From Neisseria sp. (GTDB lineage: Bacteria; Pseudomonadota; Gammaproteobacteria; Burkholderiales; Neisseriaceae): a stretch of DNA of 64,000 nt. The notes beneath the pieces were generated by a model. The model did not search any database, was not told the origin of the DNA, and saw only the letters and a list, made by a program, of their open reading frames with translations. The DNA lies in contig JAUMYW010000004.1 in assembly GCA_030528455.1 (NCBI GenBank), forward strand, positions 21,118-85,117. Reading direction: 5' to 3'. Each line of letters begins with the position of its first letter. Position 1 is the first letter of the stretch. Both the position numbers and the translations under genes were made by a program. Positions 8,107 through 17,589 of this stretch are shown here, one piece after another.

Positions 8107-8808
8107 ATGATGAATAAAACGGGAGTGCGGCAAACACAGGTTTATTTTATTGGCGGAACGGATACGGAAGTTGGCAAAACCTTTTGTACCGCTGCTTTGC
8201 TGGCAGCTTTCCGTCAAAAGGGCAAAACCGCGCTCGGTTGGAAGCCTGTCGCTTCGGAGGCGGCGGCCGATGGACGGAATGCCGATGTCATACAGCTGCA
8301 GACGGCATCAGGCTTGGAACTGCCCTATGAGGCACACAATGTCTACACCTTTGCCGAGGCGACTGCTCCTCATTTGGCGGCGGAAGATGAGGGGAGGGCG
8401 ATTGATGTGGCTTGTTTGGATGCTGCTTTCGAACGTGCCTGCGGTTTGGCCGAGGTTGTGCTGGTCGAAGGGGCGGGCGGTTGGCATACGCCTTTAAACG
8501 GCAGCCTGCTTTTTTCTGATTGGGTGGCGGCACACGTTCTGCCGGTGATTTTGGTGGTGGGGATGAAATTAGGCAGCATCAACCATGCTTTGCTGACTGC
8601 ACAGGCTGTTCGCGCGGCCGGCTTGCCGCTGGCCGGATGGATTGCCAACTGCATCACGCCGCAGCCGCACCGTTTGGAAGATTATGTGCACACCCTGCAA
8701 GAGCATTTGAACGCACCTTGTTTGGGAGTAATGCCCTATCTGGTGGGGGCGGATGCTGTCGAACGGGCAGGTTTTTTGGAGGTAGGCCGTTTGTCGGAAG
8801 AGTTATAA
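8107..8808 (+). CDS. bioD: dethiobiotin synthetase BioD
   Basis: A 233-residue ATP-dependent carboxylase that closes the ureido ring of dethiobiotin, the penultimate step of biotin synthesis. The P-loop FIGGTDTEVGKTF is at about residues 14-26, followed by GWKPVASE and the nucleotide/substrate motif LVEGAGGWHTPL near residue 120. The start is ATGATG at 8107 or 8110. It begins nine bases after pgpA and ends at a strong bidirectional hairpin, so it is probably the last gene of thiL-pgpA-bioD. No other biotin gene is in the window. Confidence 0.93.
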   Translation: MMNKTGVRQTQVYFIGGTDTEVGKTFCTAALLAAFRQKGKTALGWKPVASEAAADGRNADVIQLQTASGLELPYEAHNVYTFAEATAPHLAAEDEGRAIDVACLDAAFERACGLAEVVLVEGAGGWHTPLNGSLLFSDWVAAHVLPVILVVGMKLGSINHALLTAQAVRAAGLPLAGWIANCITPQPHRLEDYVHTLQEHLNAPCLGVMPYLVGADAVERAGFLEVGRLSEEL

Positions 8809-8833
8809 TTTTTGCGGTACGGAGCAGCAGATA

Positions 8834-8876
8834 AAACACATGCCGTCTGCCATTCGGCTGCAGACGGCATGTGTTT
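8834..8876. terminator. bidirectional terminator between bioD and the MoCF-domain gene
   Basis: A perfect 17-bp inverted repeat (8834-8850 with 8860-8876, nine-base loop) built on opposed uptake words ATGCCGTCTGC, flanked by AAA and TTT. The stop codon of the minus-strand gene overlaps its right arm. Confidence 0.88.
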
Positions 8877-9679
8877 CAATTGTCGAACGGTTGTTCCCTC
8901 CAAGAAATACCGTTTTGCAATAGCGCATCAAGCGCGGCCTGCCAGGCAGATTCGATGTGGGCGCAGGCTTCGCTTTCCGCTTTCAAACCGAATTCGATGT
9001 GTGCCGGAATGATGCGGCCGCCGGGCAGTGTTTGACGGACACTGGGCAGGCTGAAAGTGCGGACATTTGGGAAATCTCGTTCGATGGCTTCCATAATCGG
9101 AATCAGCTTGGATTCGGGCTGCCCTTCCAGCCAAACTTTCCGCTCTTCGGAGCGGCTTTGGTGGAAACGGGCGGCATAAAATGTATGCAGCACCCATTCG
9201 GCCATAGGGTGGGACATTTCCGGAAAACCAGGTAGGAAATAATGTTCCCTGATATGGAAACCGGCCACGCCGTTATAAGGATTGGGAACAATCTCAGAAC
9301 CTTCTGGGAAAACAGCCAGGTTCAGCCGTCTTGCGTGTTCGACATCATTCAAGCTGCCGCCGAGCGACAAGGTCAGCGTTTCGATGAAGCCGGCGGCTTC
9401 GCTGTGCAGTTCCAAAGGCAGATTCAAAGCAGCAGCCGCTGCCTGGCGCGTATGGTCGTCGGGAGTCGCACCGATACCTCCGGTAACGAATGCCGGTATG
9501 CCGTCTGCAAAACTGCGCGCGAATGCACTAATCAGAACGGCGCGTTCGTCGGGAAGACAGTACACAGAATGCAGCTTGAAGCCATATCGGGCAAGGAGCT
9601 GCTTGAAAAAGGCAAAATGACGGTCTTTACGGCTGCCGTGCAGGATTTCGTCGCCGATAATGATGAGCTTGAACTGCAT
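8876..9679 (-). CDS. MoCF-domain protein, CinA N-terminal type
   Basis: A 267-residue protein starting with the molybdopterin-binding (MoCF/CinA N-terminal) domain: IIIGDEILHGSRKDRH, then FVTGGIGATPDDHTRQ, and PNPYNGVAGFHI, PGFPEMSHPM. The C-terminal amidohydrolase domain of full CinA is absent. Stand-alone versions are common in betaproteobacteria; their substrate is not established, and members with the two-domain form hydrolyse pyridine nucleotides. GGGAAG lies just upstream of the ATG at 9679. The gene is divergent from argG and convergent with bioD. Confidence 0.82.
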   Translation of the reverse strand: MQFKLIIIGDEILHGSRKDRHFAFFKQLLARYGFKLHSVYCLPDERAVLISAFARSFADGIPAFVTGGIGATPDDHTRQAAAAALNLPLELHSEAAGFIETLTLSLGGSLNDVEHARRLNLAVFPEGSEIVPNPYNGVAGFHIREHYFLPGFPEMSHPMAEWVLHTFYAARFHQSRSEERKVWLEGQPESKLIPIMEAIERDFPNVRTFSLPSVRQTLPGGRIIPAHIEFGLKAESEACAHIESAWQAALDALLQNGISWREQPFDN

Positions 9680-9739
9680 AAATCTTCCCTTAAACTTTCT
9701 TTACATACTGGACGGAAACAACTGTTTATAGAATAATAA

Positions 9740-11167
<1,428 letters not shown>

Positions 11168-11188
11168 ACGACAGATGTCTGCAAACGG

Positions 11189-11216
11189 AAGCCGGCAGGA
11201 AACAGCCGGCTTTTTT
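11189..11216 (+). terminator. argG terminator
   Basis: AAGCCGGC at 11189-11196 pairs with GCCGGCTT at 11205-11212, with an eight-base loop and a run of T to 11216. Confidence 0.88.
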
Positions 11217-11230
11217 CCGGCCGGATAATC

Positions 11231-11266
11231 GTCAAGCCGTCTGCAGGTAACTGCAGACGGCTTGAC
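11231..11266. repeat. perfect DUS hairpin between argG and the OmpA-family lipoprotein gene
   Basis: A perfect 16-bp inverted repeat (11231-11246 and 11251-11266, loop GTAA) made of two opposed GCCGTCTGCA words. It lies between convergent genes and may terminate the minus-strand transcript, although that side has no T run. Confidence 0.75.
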
Positions 11267-11284
11267 TTGATTGGAGAGAGAAAA

Positions 11285-11944
11285 TTATCTGCCGGCATTG
11301 GCGGTCGGATTAATCAGAATTTCCACCCGGCGGTTTTGCGCGCGACCTTCTTCCGTTGCATTCGAGGCAACCGGACGGCTGTCGCTGTAACCGATGGTGC
11401 TCAGACGGGTGTATGCCACGCCGCGCTGGGTCAGATAAGCAGCAACCGAACGGGCGCGTTGTTCGGATAAAGGTTGGTTAATGATTTGGTTGCCCGTATT
11501 GTCGGTGTGTCCGGCAACGGTTACTGTGGTTTCGGGGAACTGTACCAGCGTTTCGGCGGCTTTGTTCAAAGAATCGGCTGCCGCATGGCTCAAATTCGCG
11601 CTGTTGGTGGCAAAAGTAACTGCGCTGGGCATGGTCAGCTTGATTTGGTTGCCTTCGCGTGCCACTTGTACAGGCGTGTTTTTCAGACTGTCGCGCAGCT
11701 TGGCTTCCTGATAGTCCATATAGCCGCCGACACCAGCACCGACTGCGGCGCATGCCAAAGCGGAATTGCGCGCGCCTTTGCTGCCGTGGGACAAGGCTCC
11801 GACTACGCCGCAGGCAGCCGCCCCGCCCAAGCTGTACACAGCTGTTTTGCTGATACTTTGTGTGCCGTCTGCATTCGTTACGCAGCCGGAGAGTACCAAA
11901 GCGGCCGCAGCAGTCAAAAGCGAAGCGGATTGGAACAATTTCAT
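11285..11944 (-). CDS. OmpA-family lipoprotein with glycine-zipper segment
   Basis: A 219-residue lipoprotein. The signal peptide ends in the lipobox LSGC with the lipidated cysteine at residue 21. A glycine-rich hydrophobic segment (CGVVGALSHG to GAGVGGYMDY, about residues 44-75) is followed by an OmpA-like peptidoglycan-binding domain (VTVAGHTDNTGN, LSEQRARSVAAYL, EEGRAQNRRVEI). This is the YiaD-type layout; such proteins are anchored in the outer membrane and bind peptidoglycan. The start at 11944 is supported by AAAGGA upstream; an earlier start at 11986 would precede the signal peptide. Its exact role is not known. Confidence 0.85.
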   Translation of the reverse strand: MKLFQSASLLTAAAALVLSGCVTNADGTQSISKTAVYSLGGAAACGVVGALSHGSKGARNSALACAAVGAGVGGYMDYQEAKLRDSLKNTPVQVAREGNQIKLTMPSAVTFATNSANLSHAAADSLNKAAETLVQFPETTVTVAGHTDNTGNQIINQPLSEQRARSVAAYLTQRGVAYTRLSTIGYSDSRPVASNATEEGRAQNRRVEILINPTANAGR

Positions 11945-12049
11945 GACTTTTTTCCTTTCTTGTGTGCGGCAATATGCCGTCTGCAAACAGCATGCAATAT
12001 AGCGGCCTGCTTTAATACGGGCAGCAGGTTTTACGGGAACTTGCCGTGT

Positions 12050-12892
12050 TTACTTTCGATTGCGTTCCGACTTGTTTTTCTGCCACAAATAAATCCGCAA
12101 ACGGGTGCGGACATCGTAACCGACCGAACCGAAGCCGAACCAGAATAAAACTGCGGATACGGGTAATGTGAAATGATAGGCCGCCTGATGATAACCCCAG
12201 GCACCGGTAATACCGCCGCTGAGAAATGCCAGCAGCAGGCCGGTTAACAGTTTGGTTTTGGCACGGTTTACGCGTACAGACGGCAGGCGCGGATTGTCGC
12301 TGCGGCTGTAATACAGGATTTTCGACAGTTCGATGCCCAAATCTGTTGCCGTTCCCGTCATGTGGGTAGAACGGATGGCACCGCCCGACAACACCGTCAG
12401 CACCGTATTGTGCATGCCCATAATAAAACACAGCAGCATCAGCGTCGGCGGTGCAAATGCCGCTCCGAAGCGAGACATCGCCACCCCGAGCAGGCCGAAC
12501 AGCAGCAGATAAAGTGCCTCTAACCAAAGCGACAGACCGTATGCACTGCGGAAACGCTGCCGTTTTGCCCACAAAACTGTCCAATTCGCATGAGCCGCGC
12601 CCAAAATAAAGCAGACCACGCCGCACATCGCTATCAGAAAATCATGCCATTCTCCCAGAAAAGCCGCATCGGCAGCGTGCGACAAGGCACCGGAAACATG
12701 CGAAGTATATTGTTTGACTGCAAAAAAACCGCCCGCATTAATCGCACCGGCCAAAAAAGCCATGATGTACCCCAAAACACGGAAACGCGCATCGGAAATC
12801 GGGCAGTCGTGCAGATACGGCTTGTCGGCCTGCCAGAAAGGTTGGGAGGCAGGTTTGTATTTCGGACGTTCGGACCTTTGCGGTTTGAGCAT
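12050..12892 (-). CDS. YoaK/DUF1275-family membrane protein
   Basis: A 280-residue polytopic inner membrane protein of the YoaK (DUF1275) family. About six hydrophobic segments are visible, and the family features GAINAGGFFAVKQYTSHVSG, GMHNTVLTVLSGGAIRSTHMTGTATDLG and a basic C-terminus are present. No transported substrate is established for the family. The ATG at 12892 has no clear Shine-Dalgarno. The N-terminus is a hydrophilic stretch of about 35 residues. Confidence 0.82.
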   Translation of the reverse strand: MLKPQRSERPKYKPASQPFWQADKPYLHDCPISDARFRVLGYIMAFLAGAINAGGFFAVKQYTSHVSGALSHAADAAFLGEWHDFLIAMCGVVCFILGAAHANWTVLWAKRQRFRSAYGLSLWLEALYLLLFGLLGVAMSRFGAAFAPPTLMLLCFIMGMHNTVLTVLSGGAIRSTHMTGTATDLGIELSKILYYSRSDNPRLPSVRVNRAKTKLLTGLLLAFLSGGITGAWGYHQAAYHFTLPVSAVLFWFGFGSVGYDVRTRLRIYLWQKNKSERNRK

Positions 12893-13174
12893 AGCGGAGC
12901 GGAAAGCGGATAAAATAGGGAAAGGTAGATTGTATCGTTAAAAATTGTTAATTTGAAGATATGGGTGCAAACCGGCAGGACGACAAGCCGGGCGGACGGA
13001 CAGAAGCGGCCGCAAGTTGCAGCTGTATGCATGAATACTTGCTTTGGCGGATATGCCGCATAAATGGCGGCGAGGCAGACGGTTGTCTGTTAGGACGGCA
13101 GAGCATTGCGCGGAAGATAATTCAAGCTTCGTATGCCGTCTGCAAACCATTGTTCGGGTCTGCAGACGGCTTGT
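12893..13174. other. intergenic stretch with a DUS hairpin after ptsI
   Basis: These 282 bases lack a supported gene. GCCGTCTGCA at 13135-13144 and its complement at 13161-13170 form a hairpin just beyond the ptsI stop, probably ending the PTS transcript, without a clear T run. Confidence 0.5.
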
Positions 13175-14944
13175 TCAGAGAGCCTGCATTCTGACGGATT
13201 TGTCTGCATCGTTGTTGAGCAGTTTCAGCAGTTTGTCGGTTTTGTCGGGGTCTTCGTTACGCAGAAGGCGCAGGGCCGGAGGCTCGATGAGGTTCAGATT
13301 GCTGCGGATAATGATGTCTTTGACTGCAAGCAGATTGTTGACATTCATGGAGAAGCGGCGAAGACCCATGGACATCAGCAGACGCGTGTATTGGATGTCG
13401 CCTGCCATTTCGCCGCATACGGAAACGGGTTTGTTCAGGCGGTTGGCGGTGCGGATAATGTGTGCGAGCAGGCGCAGTACGGCGGGGTGTGCGGGCTGGT
13501 AGAGATAGCTGACGGCATCGTCGTTTCTGTCGACCGAAAGCGTGTATTGGATTAAGTCGTTGGTGCCGACCGATAAAAAATCAACGTGTTTGATCAAAGT
13601 GGAAACGGTCAGGGCGGCGGAGGGAATTTCAATCATACAGCCGGTCTCCACATCGCCGAAAGCTTCGCCGCGTTCGGCCAGCTGGCGGCGGGCGGTATCG
13701 AGATGGACAAGGCATTGTTTCAATTCGGTAACCGAGGCAATCATAGGCCACATGATTTTTACCGGTCCGAAAGCGGCGGCACGCAAAACGGCACGCATTT
13801 GGGTGCGGAACATAATCGGTTCCGCCAGACACAGACGTATGCCGGTCAGACCCAGTGCCGGATTGAGGCTGCCGTTGGGCGAACCGCCGTGAACGAACCA
13901 GCGCGGATTTTTGTCCACACCCAAATCGACCGTTCGGATGGTCAGCGGCTTGCCTTTCATTTTTCTGACCAACTCCGCGTACACTTGGAACTGCTCTTCT
14001 TCGTCGGGCAGATTGTCGCGGTTCAGATAGAGGAATTCGCTGCGGAACAGACCGACACCGTCCGCTCCCGATTGGTGTAGGACTTTGATGTCGTCCGCCG
14101 ATTCGATATTGGCGAGCATTTCGATTTGTGTGCCGTCTGCAGTTTCGGCGGCGGCTTTTTTCAGCTTGTTCAGCTCGCGTTTTTTGCTTTTATATTCGCG
14201 CAGGCGGCGGCGGTATTCCGCCAGAACCAAATCGTCGGGATTGATAATCAGCACGCCCTTGATGCCGTCTGCAATCACCCATTCGTTTTCACTCAGCAGT
14301 TCGCGTGCGTTGCGGACGCCGATAACGGACGGAATGTCGAGGCTGCGGCCCAAAATGGCCGTGTGGCTCGTCGGACCTCCGGCATCGGTTACGAAGGCTT
14401 GGATTTTCTGTTCTTTCAGCAAAACCGTGTCGGCGGGCGACAAATCGTGCGCGATGAGAATGGTGTCTTCCCACAAATCCAGCGCGTCCGACAATTCGGT
14501 GCTTTGTCCGATGAGGTTGTTGTAAATCCGCTCGGCAACCTGCAACATGTCTTGCTTGCGTTCGCGCAGGTATTCGTCTTCGATGGTGTCGAACTGGCGG
14601 CTCAGGCGGTCGATTTGGATTTTCAAGGCCCATTCGGCGTTGATGTGCTGTTCTTCGATGATGTCGCACGGCTCGCGGGAGAGGGTAACGTCCGTCAGCA
14701 GCATCAGGTGCAGCGAGATAAACGCGCCCAATTCGGTCGGCGCGTTTTCCGGCAGGCTGCTGCGGAGCTGTTCGAGCTGGCGGCGCGTGGTTTTGACGGC
14801 GGCATCGAAACGCGCGTTTTCAGACGGCACGTCTTCCGCCGCGATGTCGAACTGCGGCACTTCGTCCATGCCGCGCACCAGAAGATGCGCGCGGCCGATG
14901 GCTATGCCTTTGCCCGCCGCCACGCCGTGCAGAACGATGCTCAT
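13175..14944 (-). CDS. ptsI: phosphoenolpyruvate-protein phosphotransferase (PTS enzyme I)
   Basis: A 589-residue enzyme I, which takes phosphate from phosphoenolpyruvate and passes it to HPr. The phosphorylated histidine is H194 in GGPTSHTAILGR; the PEP-binding domain shows DGVGLFRSEFLY, LTIRTVDLGVDK, and the catalytic-cysteine motif VCGEMAGD. The ATG at 14944 has AAGGAG seven bases upstream. It starts one base after the ptsH stop, so translation is probably coupled. The operon order EIIA-HPr-EI has no EIIB or EIIC, which points to regulation rather than sugar transport. Its end lies at a DUS hairpin. Confidence 0.95.
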   Translation of the reverse strand: MSIVLHGVAAGKGIAIGRAHLLVRGMDEVPQFDIAAEDVPSENARFDAAVKTTRRQLEQLRSSLPENAPTELGAFISLHLMLLTDVTLSREPCDIIEEQHINAEWALKIQIDRLSRQFDTIEDEYLRERKQDMLQVAERIYNNLIGQSTELSDALDLWEDTILIAHDLSPADTVLLKEQKIQAFVTDAGGPTSHTAILGRSLDIPSVIGVRNARELLSENEWVIADGIKGVLIINPDDLVLAEYRRRLREYKSKKRELNKLKKAAAETADGTQIEMLANIESADDIKVLHQSGADGVGLFRSEFLYLNRDNLPDEEEQFQVYAELVRKMKGKPLTIRTVDLGVDKNPRWFVHGGSPNGSLNPALGLTGIRLCLAEPIMFRTQMRAVLRAAAFGPVKIMWPMIASVTELKQCLVHLDTARRQLAERGEAFGDVETGCMIEIPSAALTVSTLIKHVDFLSVGTNDLIQYTLSVDRNDDAVSYLYQPAHPAVLRLLAHIIRTANRLNKPVSVCGEMAGDIQYTRLLMSMGLRRFSMNVNNLLAVKDIIIRSNLNLIEPPALRLLRNEDPDKTDKLLKLLNNDADKSVRMQAL

Positions 14945-14945
14945 T

Positions 14946-15215
14946 TTATTCTCCTTCGCCGAAATAGTCGGCAATCAGTGCCGTCAGGGCATTCATGGCG
15001 GCGGCTTCGTCCGTACCGTCCGTTTCCAGCGTAACCGTGCTGCCTTTGGCGGCTGCCAGCATCATCAGCCCCATAATGCTTTTGCCGTTTACCCGTTTTC
15101 CGTTGCGGCTGACGAATACTTCGCTGGCAAAGCCTGATGCCGTCTGCACGAATTTGCTCGATGCGCGGGCGTGCAATCCCAGTTTGTTGATGATTTCCGC
15201 GTCCTGTTTCAGCAC
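14946..15215 (-). CDS. ptsH: phosphocarrier protein HPr
   Basis: An 89-residue HPr. The catalytic histidine is H15 (KLGLHARAS) and the regulatory serine is S46 (NGKSIMGLMML), so the protein has both the PEP-dependent and the HPr-kinase site. The start is GTG at 15215 with AAGGAGA six bases upstream. It overlaps the EIIA gene by seven bases and ends one base before ptsI. HPr kinase itself is not in the window. An uptake word falls within the coding sequence at 15139. Confidence 0.95.
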   Translation of the reverse strand: MLKQDAEIINKLGLHARASSKFVQTASGFASEVFVSRNGKRVNGKSIMGLMMLAAAKGSTVTLETDGTDEAAAMNALTALIADYFGEGE

Positions 15216-15619
15216 GGCCGATCTCCTTGTTCTGTTTCGGAAAACACAATTCCCCGTATGCCCGCATCGCGTACGGCGGCGGCAAAATCGTGCAGGTTGT
15301 TTGCTTCGGCAGAGTATTGGACGGCTTTGACCATCATCGGAGCGTTCAGGCCGGCGAGCAGGGAGAAGTCCGGCGACACGAAACGGCGGGCGGCATTGAA
15401 GGGAGTCGCACCGAAAATGTCGGTCAGTGCAAGAACGCCGCTGTTTTCAGGAAAAGCGGCAAGTGCGTTTTCCACAGATTGGCGTACATTGTCCAAGTCT
15501 TGGTCGGGCATCACGCCGATGAGTGCGATGTGCGGCGGAACATCGTTGAAAAAATGTTTGACCAGCGCGGAATAGGCTGCGCCGATGTGTTCGTGGGTAA
15601 TCACTAAAACGGCAATCAT
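15209..15619 (-). CDS. PTS EIIA component, mannose/sorbose (ManX) family
   Basis: A 136-residue EIIA of the mannose family. The N-terminal MIAVLVITHEHIG places the phosphorylated histidine at residue 9, and ALTDIFGATPFNAA and the following beta-strand match the family. With no EIIB, EIIC or EIID nearby it probably acts as a regulatory phosphate sink. I chose the internal ATG at 15619 because the family begins directly with this strand; an upstream ATG at 15652 adds eleven residues and neither has a good ribosome site. It is the first gene of the operon and overlaps ptsH. Confidence 0.88.
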   Translation of the reverse strand: MIAVLVITHEHIGAAYSALVKHFFNDVPPHIALIGVMPDQDLDNVRQSVENALAAFPENSGVLALTDIFGATPFNAARRFVSPDFSLLAGLNAPMMVKAVQYSAEANNLHDFAAAVRDAGIRGIVFSETEQGDRPC

Positions 15620-15652
15620 CGGGAATCCGTAGGCAGAAAAACAAACGGCCAT

Positions 15653-15844
15653 TATAAGCCAAATGCAGTGTTTCGGCGCAGTGCAAACAGGCGTTTGCGG
15701 GTTTAGTGCCTGCTGAAAAAAACGTCAGGACGGCAGGCGGAAGCGTGCCTGCCTGCCGGTATTCGACGCAAAACTTTATTTTCGGAAGAATTTCTTTTAT
15801 CTTTCCGAAAGTTTGCAGATAACTGTTGAGAAACGGAGGCGGCA
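15653..15844. other. divergent intergenic region between PTS operon and pilF
   Basis: No gene is seen. It should hold promoters for both directions. A GC-rich 8-bp hairpin (15731-15738 with 15751-15758) is present without a T run. GGAGG at 15835-15839 is the pilF ribosome site. Confidence 0.4.
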
Positions 15845-17503
15845 GTGAGCGAAGGATTGCTTCAAGTCATGCGTCAGCAGGGAGGCATGACGGAGGAACA
15901 GGCGGCTGCATGGAGAAGCCGTCTGCAGGCAGGAGAAAACGATTTGGCCGCATGGTGCTTTGCACAAAACATCATTACGCCGCAGGCACTGGCCGAAATG
16001 CTGGCGGATCTGTTCCGCTACCCTTTGGTTGATTTGGCTGCCCTGCCGCCCGACAAACCGCCTGCCGTTATGGACGAAGCACTGATGCGCAAGCTGCGCT
16101 GTCTGCCTTTGAAGGTCGAAGGACAGACGGTTTGGCTGGCAGTGTCCGACCCGACCGCGATACGGCTTTACCGCCGGGCGGCGGCCGGTTTTTCGGTCAA
16201 CTTGGCGGTGGTGCGGCACGACGAGTTGTTGCAGCGGCTCGACAATGTGGCCGCGCGTTCGACAGCCGGGTTGCAGACGGTGGCGGAAGAGTATGCCGCG
16301 TCCATACCGTCCGATAACGGAGAAGACGGGCCGGTTGCCCGTTTTGTTTACGATATGCTCGAAGACGCACTGCGCTGCGGCGTGTCTGACATTCATTTCG
16401 AGTTTTACGAAGACCGCGCCCGCGTGCGTTTCAGAATCGACGGGCGTTTGAAAGAAGTGGCAGCCCCGCCCGTTGCCGTTCGCGCGCAGCTGGCTTCGCG
16501 GATTAAAGTGATGGCGCGGCTCGATATTGCAGAAAAACGCGTGCCGCAGGACGGTCGTATCCGTCTGTCGCTGCCCGGCGGCGGCAAGCCTTTCGATGTG
16601 CGTGTCAGCACATTGCCGACCGTGTACGGAGAAAAGGTCGTGATGCGGATTTTGAATGCAGCTGCATCGGACTGGCATATCGACCGCTTGGGTTTGGAAC
16701 CTTTTCAGAAGGATTTGCTGATTGAAGCGGTGAAACGGCCGCACGGTATGATTCTGGTAACCGGTCCGACCGGTTCGGGCAAGACGGTTTCCTTGTATGC
16801 CTGTCTGAATCTGCTCAATACCGAAGCGGTCAATATCGCCACGGCGGAAGATCCCGTGGAAATCAATCTTTCCGGCGTGAACCAGGTCAATGTGAACGAC
16901 AGGCAGGGGCTGACTTTTGCCGCCGCATTGCGTGCGTTTCTGCGTCAAGACCCCGATATTATTATGGTCGGCGAAATCCGCGATCTGGAAACGGCGGATA
17001 TTGCGGTTAAAGCCGCCCAAACCGGCCATCTGGTATTTTCTACGCTGCATACTAATTCCGCTCCGGCTACGCTCACGCGCCTTTTGAATATGGGTGTTGC
17101 GCCGTTCAATATCGCCGGAGCGGTCAGCCTGATTGCGGCACAGCGTCTGCTGAGACGTTTGTGTCCGGACTGCAAAAAGCCGTCTGCAAAGCTGCCGGAA
17201 AACGTTTTGCTCGATGCCGGTTTCCATTATGAAGATTTGGGAGGCAACTGGCGGCTGTATCGTGCGGAAGGCTGCCCGCAATGCGGCGGACGAGGTTATA
17301 AAGGGCGTATCGGTGTATTTGAAATCATGCCGGTCAATGCTGCTTTGCAGAGCGTGATTCTGGCGGGCGGACACGAGGCGGATATCCGTGCAGCGGCTGT
17401 CCGTGCGGGAATGGTCGGTTTGCGCCGAGCCGCTCTGCTTAAAGCGGCGGCAGGTGAAACTTCTTTGGAAGAAGTGCTGGCGGTAACAGATAAGATGTTG
17501 TGA
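15845..17503 (+). CDS. pilF: type IV pilus assembly ATPase PilF (PilB/GspE family)
   Basis: A 552-residue hexameric ATPase that powers pilus polymerisation at the inner membrane; called PilF in Neisseria and PilB elsewhere. The Walker A motif GPTGSGKT is at residues 307-314, followed by the Asp box (ATAEDPVE), Walker B-like DIIMVGEIRD and His box (GHLVFSTLHTN). A zinc tetracysteine (C440, C443, C477, C480; CPDC and CPQC) is complete. The start is GTG at 15845, with GGAGG five bases upstream. It heads the cluster pilF-pilG-pilD-coaE-zapD-yacG; pilus biogenesis also drives DNA uptake, fitting the dense uptake words here. Confidence 0.94.
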   Translation: MSEGLLQVMRQQGGMTEEQAAAWRSRLQAGENDLAAWCFAQNIITPQALAEMLADLFRYPLVDLAALPPDKPPAVMDEALMRKLRCLPLKVEGQTVWLAVSDPTAIRLYRRAAAGFSVNLAVVRHDELLQRLDNVAARSTAGLQTVAEEYAASIPSDNGEDGPVARFVYDMLEDALRCGVSDIHFEFYEDRARVRFRIDGRLKEVAAPPVAVRAQLASRIKVMARLDIAEKRVPQDGRIRLSLPGGGKPFDVRVSTLPTVYGEKVVMRILNAAASDWHIDRLGLEPFQKDLLIEAVKRPHGMILVTGPTGSGKTVSLYACLNLLNTEAVNIATAEDPVEINLSGVNQVNVNDRQGLTFAAALRAFLRQDPDIIMVGEIRDLETADIAVKAAQTGHLVFSTLHTNSAPATLTRLLNMGVAPFNIAGAVSLIAAQRLLRRLCPDCKKPSAKLPENVLLDAGFHYEDLGGNWRLYRAEGCPQCGGRGYKGRIGVFEIMPVNAALQSVILAGGHEADIRAAAVRAGMVGLRRAALLKAAAGETSLEEVLAVTDKML

Positions 17504-17589
17504 AGTTTTGTGAAGCTTTTTAACCTTTTTTAACCTTTAATTATGTAAGCCGTCTGCAGCCCGGATGGTGCGGCCTGAAAGGAAAAACG
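17504..17589 (+). other. short spacer between pilF and pilG
   Basis: The spacer has a tandem imperfect repeat (TTTTTAACC twice, 17517-17536) and one uptake word at 17549. GAAAGGAAA precedes the pilG start. Confidence 0.4.

Noticed and set aside
15731-15758. GC-rich hairpin between the PTS genes and pilF as a terminator
   Set aside because: It lies upstream of both divergent genes and has no T run.
15797-17374. 525-codon open frame on the minus strand, opposite pilF
   Set aside because: It is a shadow of pilF, with no ribosome site or recognisable domain; the plus frame has all ATPase motifs.
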